Of a DNA stretch of 64,000 nt, positions 25,712 through 32,920 are shown in pieces. Both the position numbers and the translations under genes were made by a program. This DNA comes from a bacterium EF100-94H03 bin56. Its GTDB lineage: Bacteria; Pseudomonadota; Alphaproteobacteria; SP197. The stretch's first letter is position 1; each line of letters opens with the position of its first letter. The stretch covers positions 62,001 through 126,000 of the forward strand of contig MPMV01000001.1 of NCBI GenBank assembly GCA_002238685.1, written 5' to 3'. The notes under the pieces were generated by a model, which did not search any database, had not been told where the DNA came from, and saw nothing but the letters and a program-made list of their open reading frames with translations.

Positions 25712-27423
25712 GGTGGCGCCCATTCCTCGATCCGGTGCTCCGTGCGCAACATCTGCCGGCGGCCCTGAAGTCCTTCAAAGACCTTGTCGGCATCCGCAAC
25801 CCCGGACGGATCGAGCATCAGGGAGGAGCGTGCTTCGGCAAAGAACCGGTCGCTCGCCCGCTGCACGTAGCCCTTCTGCCACCATGTGCAGATCCGGTCC
25901 CGGGCGTCGTCGAGAGCATCTGCAGAGGGAAGCCGGGCGCGTTTCTGGTGCTGGTTGACGCGCCTGTCGGTGGGCAGAAGGTTCCACAGGGCATCGCACG
26001 GCCATGCTGCCCACGGCATGCAGTGATCGATGTTGATCTGTTTTCTGTCGAGTTTGCGGCCGGTCCAGACGCAATGGAGACTGCCTTCCTCGAAGAGTTC
26101 CTGGGAGACTCTGCGGGCGAATCCGACGTCTCGGTCGGGATCGGACCACTGCATGGCGGCCTCGACGCGCCGATGATCGAGTTCGTTGCCCCGTGTCGTG
26201 GCCCAGTCCGTCATCAGCTTCATCCATTCTGAGATCAGTGCGGGCTCGATCCACGCGTCATGGCGCATGAGGGAGTTCCACAGATGGAGTGGAATGCGAA
26301 GATCGCCGAACTGCGCCAGATACTCCCGATCGACGAGAACGGAGCCGGGTGCCGTGCCGACCCTGGATGTGTGTGCCTCGAACACCTGCTCATCGGAACC
26401 GGGAAGGGTCATGTAGTGAATCGGCATTGTGACGAGCGTACCCACGGCATCGCGAAGCGCCTGGTGCAGGCCACGGGCGTGGGCGCCTGAAAAGTACTGG
26501 CCGACACGCAGGTCGAAGGCGGGGAGATCGCCGATGGCGCGCCAGCCCTTCTTGACAAATCCAAGATTGGTCACGCCATCCTTGCCGGGGCGCTGCGGCA
26601 GTCCGGCTTCGACCAACGACTTGTAGAGTCTGAGCCAGTTGAGGGCGACAAGACCGAGAGGCACGGTCACGCTGTCGTCATCCGGATGGCGTGCCATGCC
26701 GGGAGCGCTGTCGGCGGCCCGCGCCACGGCGCGGAGCAGGCCGAGCTTGTAGGTCGAAGACTTCCTGTCATTGAGAATGATGTGGCGGAGCAGGGGCAGC
26801 GCGCCGGTGCCGTCATCGGGGAGCTGCAGGGCCACCTGCTCCCAGTGGATGCCGGGACGGCCCAGACTGTCCGGGCTGGTGCTGCCTGGAAGTGCCATGG
26901 CGCCGTGTCGACGGGCGAGGGATTCGACCTCGGCTGCGCTGGAGGGAAACATGCCATCGTCGGCATCGTCGCCGCCGACACGCAGCGCAAAGATGATGAG
27001 TCCGCCGGGCTTGAGAATGCCGACGAGCTTGCGAAAGGCACGCTGCCGTTCATCCGGATGGACGTGCATCCACACGGCGTTGAGCAGAATGACGTCATAG
27101 CTCAGGCCCCGCTCCACAGTGCGGCCGAGGGAAGGCAGGCAATCGCGGAACCAGGTGACTCTCGGTGTCGGGTGCCGTCGGCGCGCTTCGGCGAGCATCG
27201 TCGCCGAGGGGTCGACTGCCACGACCTCGTAGCCCTTTGCGGCAAACCACGAGGCGTCACGGCCCGATCCGGCGCCGACGTCGAGCACGGCTGCTGGTGG
27301 CGGCGGCAGGTGATCGGCAAACCAGCCATGAATCTCGTCGGGGTCAATCGACTCGTAGCGCTCGGCAAGAGCGCGGCCGGTGGCGTTCTCGTACCGCGTC
27401 AGTTGTCCAGGCGGCCCTTTCAT
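25708..27423 (-). CDS. Fusion of class I SAM-dependent methyltransferase with C-terminal HNH nuclease
   Basis: 571 aa. Residues 1-200: Rossmann methyltransferase with motif I VLDVGAGSGRD (46-56), acidic residue in VVAVDPS, and LKPGGLIIFALR. Residues about 205-330: an unassigned helical region with NDRKSSTYKLGLLRAVARA. Residues about 440-520: HNH core with HCVWTGRKL, INIDHCMPWAAWP (His467) and LWNLLPTDRRVN (Asn481). The second cysteine of a CxxC zinc pair is replaced (CVWT). The methyltransferase part most resembles small-molecule or Tellurite-type enzymes rather than a DNA base methylase. Co-translated with an FN3-like protein. Possibly a defence or genome-conflict module; function not known to me. 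Confidence 0.8.
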   Translation of the reverse strand: MKGPPGQLTRYENATGRALAERYESIDPDEIHGWFADHLPPPPAAVLDVGAGSGRDASWFAAKGYEVVAVDPSATMLAEARRRHPTPRVTWFRDCLPSLGRTVERGLSYDVILLNAVWMHVHPDERQRAFRKLVGILKPGGLIIFALRVGGDDADDGMFPSSAAEVESLARRHGAMALPGSTSPDSLGRPGIHWEQVALQLPDDGTGALPLLRHIILNDRKSSTYKLGLLRAVARAADSAPGMARHPDDDSVTVPLGLVALNWLRLYKSLVEAGLPQRPGKDGVTNLGFVKKGWRAIGDLPAFDLRVGQYFSGAHARGLHQALRDAVGTLVTMPIHYMTLPGSDEQVFEAHTSRVGTAPGSVLVDREYLAQFGDLRIPLHLWNSLMRHDAWIEPALISEWMKLMTDWATTRGNELDHRRVEAAMQWSDPDRDVGFARRVSQELFEEGSLHCVWTGRKLDRKQINIDHCMPWAAWPCDALWNLLPTDRRVNQHQKRARLPSADALDDARDRICTWWQKGYVQRASDRFFAEARSSLMLDPSGVADADKVFEGLQGRRQMLRTEHRIEEWAPP

Positions 27424-27536
27424 CGGAAAAGGATAGACCCGTCGGTCTCCCGGAAGAAGGTTTCGCGGATGATCGGCGGGGGATGTTCCGCAGGCCTGTC
27501 GCAGCTATTGTGAGGGCGGGAAACCGGAGAGACACC

Positions 27537-28658
27537 ATGGACCAGGGGATGATCAGTTTCGCCAGCGGCAACGCCAATCCGCAGACCTTTCCGGCAGCGG
27601 GTTTTGCCGAGGCCGCTGCCGACGTGATGCGCACCATGGCGGTGGATCTCACCACCTATCCTGGAAGTCTCGGTCATGAAGGATTGCGCCAGCTGATGGC
27701 CAGACGCGAGATGGACCGTGAGGGGGTGACGGTTGATCCCGAACACGTGCTGATCACAAACGGGTCGATGCAGGCCGTCACCCTGGCTGTGGAGACACTA
27801 TGCACCGGTGAGGACGACCTGGTTGTCATGGAGGAGCTCAGCTACTCGGGGAGCATCGTTGCCTTCGACTCCATGGGCATCGAGATGGCGGGTGTGCCGG
27901 TCGATGATGATGGCATGGTGATGGAGGCCCTCGAGGAGACTCTTCAGTCGCTGGCGAGTCAGGGACGTCGACCCCGCTGCATCTACACCCTCGCCACCTA
28001 CCAGAATCCGACCGGCACGGTGATGCCGCGGTCCCGCCGCCTCGAGATGATTGCCATTGCCGGGCGTCATGGTGTTCCGATTGTCGAGGACAACTGTTAC
28101 GGAGATGTCCACTTCGACGGTGACGTTCCTCCGGCACTCTACGCGCTCGATCCGTCCCCCTCGATGATCTACCTGTGTTCGCTTTCCAAGATCTTCGCTC
28201 CCGGCGTGCGTCTCGGCTACATGGTGGCGCGGCCACCCATGCTCGACCGCGTGCTGGCGAAGCGTCATGACGCGGGGCCCAACACCCTGGCGTCCGCCAT
28301 CACCCATGCGTACCTGAAGGATTGCCTGTGGGACCATGTCGCCATGGCCAACCAGGCACTGAAGATCAAGCGCGACACCATGATGAGTGCCCTCAGGCGG
28401 GAACTGGGCAACGCATGTTCCGTTGTTCGGCCTCCAGGTGGCCTCTTTATCTGGGTCCGCCTGCCCGATGATGTCGATCCCGCCCGGCTCGTCGACGTGG
28501 CCCATGACGAGGGAGTGGAAGTCGTCGACGGTTCGGCCTTCCACGTGAGGAACGACGCCGGTGCGGTCATTCGCCTGGCCTTCGGTTTCCCGACGGTTGA
28601 GGAAATCGACGAAGGTGTCAGTCGCCTCGGCGTCAGCCTGCGAAAGGTTCGCGGTTAA
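27537..28658 (+). CDS. PLP-dependent aminotransferase, MocR/LysN-like
   Basis: Fold-type I aminotransferase of 373 aa, similar to 2-aminoadipate transaminases and the catalytic part of MocR regulators, but without a GntR DNA-binding domain. PLP contacts: YQNPTG with the asparagine near residue 155, IVEDNCYGD and the Schiff-base lysine in CSLSKIFAPGVRLGY. The ATG at 27537 has GGAGAG six bases upstream; the longer frame is antisense to the methyltransferase gene. The M24 hydrolase gene follows after 11 bases and is probably co-transcribed. Confidence 0.9.
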   Translation: MDQGMISFASGNANPQTFPAAGFAEAAADVMRTMAVDLTTYPGSLGHEGLRQLMARREMDREGVTVDPEHVLITNGSMQAVTLAVETLCTGEDDLVVMEELSYSGSIVAFDSMGIEMAGVPVDDDGMVMEALEETLQSLASQGRRPRCIYTLATYQNPTGTVMPRSRRLEMIAIAGRHGVPIVEDNCYGDVHFDGDVPPALYALDPSPSMIYLCSLSKIFAPGVRLGYMVARPPMLDRVLAKRHDAGPNTLASAITHAYLKDCLWDHVAMANQALKIKRDTMMSALRRELGNACSVVRPPGGLFIWVRLPDDVDPARLVDVAHDEGVEVVDGSAFHVRNDAGAVIRLAFGFPTVEEIDEGVSRLGVSLRKVRG

Positions 28659-28669
28659 CCAGCCGAGCC

Positions 28670-29857
28670 ATGAGGACTCTCTTCACACGAGAGGAATACG
28701 AGGAACGCTGGCGCCGCGTGCACGAAGACATGCGTCGGCGTGGCCATGCCGCAGCCCTTGTCATCGGTCGCGGCGGCGGTTCCTACGACCGCTGCGGCGA
28801 TGTCCTCTACCTCGCCAATCACTATTCTCCGGCATCCGGTCACGAAGTCGACAACCCACTCAACACGGCACGCTCGTTCTCGGCGGTCCTGCTCGAGGAA
28901 GGCCGCGAACCGCAACTCCTGATCGATGATCCGGAGCCACGCCGTGATCGTCTTGCCACGGGCCATGTCAGTGGTCACAACGATCCCATGTCCGCTGCCG
29001 GCCGGGCACTGGCGGAACGCGCCATAGATGGCACCATCGCCCTGGTAGGGGCCGACTTCCTGCCTCTCAAGTACTGGCGGCTCATCCGGTCTGCCGCCGG
29101 GAATGTTGCCTGGACCGAGGATGACACTCTCATCCAGCGTGCCCGCCGCATCAAGAGTCCGGCCGAGATGGAGGTCTTTCGCGAAGCAGGGGAGATCGCG
29201 ACGCGTTCTCTCGACCTTCTCATGGCGGGTCTCGTGGGTGGCATGTCCGAGGCGGAAGCCGTGGGCGAGGCGATCCGCGAATTGCGCCGGTCAGGAGCGG
29301 TGTCGCAGATGATTCCGGTAGCCCACGGACATCACATCAGGCACTGGACGTCGGAGCCGCTGACCGGGGCCAGCCGTGACGTGCCGCGCCCGGGCGACCT
29401 CGTCAGGGGCTGGCTCGACAGCATCATCTACCAGGGATACTGGCTCGATCCCGGTCGCACCGCGGTCGCCGGCGGCAGGCCGTCAGCCCGGCAGCGGTCC
29501 CTTGTCGAGAACTGCGTGACGATCGTCGACGCGTTGATCGAGGCCATCCGGCCGGGTGTCCTGGTCCACGATGTGGCGCGTCTCGGGGATCGATTGACAG
29601 CCTGCCATCGGCAGGGCTCCAGCCAGATGAGTACCCAGTGGCCGCTCTATGGACACGGCACCGGGCTCTACTGGGAGCATCCCTACATCGGCCTGACAAT
29701 GTGTGAAGCCGACGATCGCTTCGAAGCAGGCATGGTTCTCGGCGTCGAGGTCTTTCTTGACAGTGAGGGAACCGGCACCGCTGCGCACGAACAGAATCTC
29801 ATTGTTCATGCCGGTGGAAACGAAGTTCTCACCCACTCTCCCGATTTCTGGTGGTAG
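28670..29857 (+). CDS. M24-family metallohydrolase (Xaa-Pro peptidase / creatinase-like)
   Basis: 395-aa pita-bread-fold enzyme. Metal ligands expected for an active M24 peptidase are present: aspartates in VRGWLDSI and YWLDPGRT, histidine in YGHGTGLYWEHP and glutamates in MVLGVEVF and AAHEQNLIV. The N-terminal domain spans about residues 1-155. M24 members include proline peptidases and C-N hydrolases of small compounds such as ectoine hydrolase and creatinase. Pairing with an aminotransferase favours small-molecule breakdown (inference). Confidence 0.85.
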   Translation: MRTLFTREEYEERWRRVHEDMRRRGHAAALVIGRGGGSYDRCGDVLYLANHYSPASGHEVDNPLNTARSFSAVLLEEGREPQLLIDDPEPRRDRLATGHVSGHNDPMSAAGRALAERAIDGTIALVGADFLPLKYWRLIRSAAGNVAWTEDDTLIQRARRIKSPAEMEVFREAGEIATRSLDLLMAGLVGGMSEAEAVGEAIRELRRSGAVSQMIPVAHGHHIRHWTSEPLTGASRDVPRPGDLVRGWLDSIIYQGYWLDPGRTAVAGGRPSARQRSLVENCVTIVDALIEAIRPGVLVHDVARLGDRLTACHRQGSSQMSTQWPLYGHGTGLYWEHPYIGLTMCEADDRFEAGMVLGVEVFLDSEGTGTAAHEQNLIVHAGGNEVLTHSPDFWW

Positions 29858-29873
29858 ATGCCGGTGGTCAGGG

Positions 29874-29889
29874 CAGGCGTCACCGCCTG
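29874..29889 (+). terminator. Short hairpin after the M24 gene
   Basis: CAGGCG and CGCCTG pair around a TCAC loop 17 bases after the stop codon. No T-run follows, so termination strength is doubtful. It lies in the gap before the ammonium transporter gene, where a new promoter is expected; an A-rich patch sits at 29931-29937. Confidence 0.3.
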
Positions 29890-30041
29890 TGGAGGACTCT
29901 TCAGTGCTGCGTTGACAGCAATTCGGCAAAAAAATACCGTCATTCACGAGATTGTTCGGACCGTGTGTGACAGGCGTCACGCCGGCAATTCAGACTCGAA
30001 TTAGGCGTGCCAGGCGGCCGCCGGTGTCATCGGAGGTGTTC

Positions 30042-31427
30042 ATGAACCCGACTATTAATCTTGCCGTCCGTCGAATGGGACAGGGTCTTTTCCTGGCAGC
30101 CGTTCTTCTGGTTGCCGTGCCAGGCGAGGCGGCGGCAGCGGTATCCGACGAAACGCAGTTCGTCTTCAACACCTTCTCCTTCCTGGTGTGGGGTGCACTT
30201 GTGATGTGGATGTGCGCCGGCTTCACGATGCTGGAGTCGGGCTCGGTGCGCACCAAGAACGCCTCGGTCATCTGTCTCAAGAACATCGGCCTCTATTCCA
30301 TCGCCGGTCTCGCCTTCTACTTCATCGGCTACAATCTCATGTACGTCGACGTCTCCGGATGGATCGGCACCGTCACCTTCTTTTACGGTCCGTCAGCCGA
30401 TGAACTGGCGCTGCTCGACGGTGACGAGGGAGCGGCGGAAGCCGTTGTGTCCAACGGCTATTCGGTGATGTCGGACTGGTTTTTCCAGATGGTCTTCGTC
30501 GCCACCGCCGCCTCGATTGTTTCCGGCGCTCTTGCCGAACGTGTCAAGCTGTGGTCCTTCTTTGCCTTCATCACCGTTCTGACGGCCATCATCTACCCCA
30601 TCATCGGCTCCTGGACCTGGGGTGGCGGGTGGCTTGCCGAGATGGGCTTCCAGGATTTTGCCGGGTCCACCATCGTTCATTCGACAGGTGGCTGGGCAGC
30701 CCTTGCCGGCACCATCGTGGTGGGCGCGCGCCGGAACAAGTTCCGGGTGGATGGTAGCGTCAAGCCCACTCCGCCATCGAATGTTCCGGTGGTGACTCTG
30801 GGTGTCTTCATCCTCTGGCTGGGCTGGTTCGGTTTCAACGGCGGTTCACAGCTCGCTCTTGGTGGTGCTGTCGATGCGGTCGCCATGAGCAACGTTCTCG
30901 TCAACACGAATCTCGCCGCGGCAGCAGGCGTCATGGCGGCGATCAGCACCGCCCGTCCGATTTTCGGCCGCCTCGATCTTCTGGCGGGCCTCAATGGCGC
31001 CATCGCCGGCCTCGTCGCCATCACGGCAGGCCCGGATTTGGTCGATCACTACTGGGCGGTCATCATCGGTGCGGTGGGTGGCGTTGTCTGCACGGTCGGC
31101 ATGAAGATCATGGAACTGCTGAAGCTCGACGACGTGGTGGGTGCGGTACCGGCACATCTCGTCGCCGGCGTGTGGGGTACCCTTGCCGTGTGCATCACTT
31201 CCGGCGGCGACTTCGGGGTCCAGCTCATCGGCGTGCTTGCCATCGGCGCCTTCGTCTTTGGCGTGTCGCTCCTCCTGTGGTTCGTGCTCCAGAAGACGAT
31301 AGGCGTCCGGGTTAACGAGACCGTGGAGGAAATTGGCCAGGATTCCGCCGAGCTTGGCATCGAGGCCTATCCGGAGTTCGTGCTCATGCCCGATGCGGAC
31401 GACGTGGAGGAGTTGAGACGGTCCTGA
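30042..31427 (+). CDS. amt: Ammonium transporter (AmtB family)
   Basis: Inner-membrane ammonium channel of 461 aa with a signal-like N-terminus (hydrophobic stretch and AAA near residue 30) and eleven expected helices. Family signatures include FNTFSFLVWGALVMWMCAGF, the pore-lining DFAGSTIVHSTGGWAALAG and the second pore histidine region VVGAVPAHLVAGVWGTLAV. The ATG at 30042 has GGAGGT four bases upstream; the frame before it is spurious. No glnK gene is adjacent. An amidase gene follows 30 bases later, so ammonia release and ammonium capture may be co-expressed. Confidence 0.93.
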   Translation: MNPTINLAVRRMGQGLFLAAVLLVAVPGEAAAAVSDETQFVFNTFSFLVWGALVMWMCAGFTMLESGSVRTKNASVICLKNIGLYSIAGLAFYFIGYNLMYVDVSGWIGTVTFFYGPSADELALLDGDEGAAEAVVSNGYSVMSDWFFQMVFVATAASIVSGALAERVKLWSFFAFITVLTAIIYPIIGSWTWGGGWLAEMGFQDFAGSTIVHSTGGWAALAGTIVVGARRNKFRVDGSVKPTPPSNVPVVTLGVFILWLGWFGFNGGSQLALGGAVDAVAMSNVLVNTNLAAAAGVMAAISTARPIFGRLDLLAGLNGAIAGLVAITAGPDLVDHYWAVIIGAVGGVVCTVGMKIMELLKLDDVVGAVPAHLVAGVWGTLAVCITSGGDFGVQLIGVLAIGAFVFGVSLLLWFVLQKTIGVRVNETVEEIGQDSAELGIEAYPEFVLMPDADDVEELRRS

Positions 31428-31456
31428 GGGAAACGGACCGCCCTGAAGACCGGGGC

Positions 31457-32869
31457 GTGCCGTTGATGAAGCACTGGTGGCAGAGGAGCGCCGCTGAGAC
31501 GGTGTCGGCGATCAGCCGACGGGAGGTGAGTGCTCTCGAGGTGGTGGAGAGCCACATCGCCCGCATGGACGAGGTCAATGGGCATGTGAACGCCGTCACG
31601 GTGCGCATGGATGACGAGGCACGCCGTGCGGCGCGCACCGCCGATGAGGTCATGGCGGCCGGAACTCCTGTCGGACCACTGCATGGCGTTCCTGTCACCA
31701 TCAAGGAGAATGTCGACGTGGCCGGGCAGGCGACCACCAACGGCATTCCAGCCTTCTCGGATCATGTGGCCAGCGAGGACTCTCCGGTCGTTGCCCATCT
31801 CAGGAAGGCCGGCGCCATCATCATCGGCCGCACCAACACTCCGGAATTCAGCTTCCGGTGGTTCACCGACAATCCGTTGCGTGGCGCCACGCTCAATCCC
31901 TGGAACCGGAATGTCACGCCCGGTGGTTCGGGAGGCGGTGGCAGCGCGTCCCTGGCCGTGGGGATCGGCTGCATCGCCCATGGAAACGACGTTGGCGGTT
32001 CCCTGCGCTACCCCGCCTATGCCTGCGGCGTGGCGACCGTTCGCCCGACGCTCGGACGTGTTCCCGCGTTCAATCCATCGGCGGCAGCCGAACGCCCGCC
32101 CATGTTCCAGCTGATGTCGGTCCAGGGGCCGTTGGCGCGCGAGGTGAAGGATGTACGCCTTGCCCTCGAGGTGATGGCGGCGCGTGATCCCCGGGATCCG
32201 TGGTGGGTGCCGGCACCGGTCACACGTCCACCTCCCGATCGCAAGCCCAGGGTTGCCGTCACCCCTGATCCGGGCGCCCTCGGGGTCCACCCGCGTGCCC
32301 GCGACGCGGTGACGACGGCCGCTGATGCCCTTGCCGCGGCCGGATACGATGTCGTCGAAGCCGAACCTCCTCGGGTTGGCGACGCCATGCGGTGCTGGGA
32401 ACGCCAGATTGCCACCGAACTGACCTTCTTCATGGAACGCGACATCCGCCGCCATGGTGGCCATGCGATCAACCGCAAGCTCGATTTCATCAGGACCAAC
32501 GTGCCGACGCTCGACCTCGAATCCTATCTCGCGGTGCTGTGCGAACGGCAGACCCTGTTGCGTGAATGGCTCCTTTTCCTCGAGGACCATCCCCTGGTTC
32601 TCGGTCCGGTGTCCACGGAACCGCAGTTCCCGGTGGACGACGATCTTGTGAGCGCCGCACGGCTTGGCGAGATCTTTGTTGCCAATCGGCTGCTGACGAC
32701 CGTCAATTTCCTTGGTCTGCCGGCAGCCGGCGTACCGGTGGGACTCGCCGACGGCCTGCCGCTCGGCGTGCAGATCATTGGTAACCGGTACCGCGAGGAC
32801 ATGACCCTCGATGCTGCCGAAGCCATCGAGAACGCGACAGGGATACTCACGCCGCTCAACCCGCGCTGA
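31457..32869 (+). CDS. Amidase (amidase signature family)
   Basis: 470-aa Ser-cisSer-Lys amidase. Catalytic lysine in VTIKENVDV, the serine-rich loop GGSGGGGSASLAVG and nucleophile serine in DVGGSLRYP are present; one of the two serines usual in GGSSGG is replaced by Gly. Starts at GTG 31457 (an ATG three codons later is possible). Lies 30 bases downstream of the ammonium transporter on the same strand. The substrate amide is unknown; the paralogue near 60 kb differs strongly. Confidence 0.88.
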   Translation: MPLMKHWWQRSAAETVSAISRREVSALEVVESHIARMDEVNGHVNAVTVRMDDEARRAARTADEVMAAGTPVGPLHGVPVTIKENVDVAGQATTNGIPAFSDHVASEDSPVVAHLRKAGAIIIGRTNTPEFSFRWFTDNPLRGATLNPWNRNVTPGGSGGGGSASLAVGIGCIAHGNDVGGSLRYPAYACGVATVRPTLGRVPAFNPSAAAERPPMFQLMSVQGPLAREVKDVRLALEVMAARDPRDPWWVPAPVTRPPPDRKPRVAVTPDPGALGVHPRARDAVTTAADALAAAGYDVVEAEPPRVGDAMRCWERQIATELTFFMERDIRRHGGHAINRKLDFIRTNVPTLDLESYLAVLCERQTLLREWLLFLEDHPLVLGPVSTEPQFPVDDDLVSAARLGEIFVANRLLTTVNFLGLPAAGVPVGLADGLPLGVQIIGNRYREDMTLDAAEAIENATGILTPLNPR

Positions 32870-32920
32870 TCCGTCACAGCCACCGTGACGCCACGGCCGG
32901 GCATCGGGCATGATGGGGCC

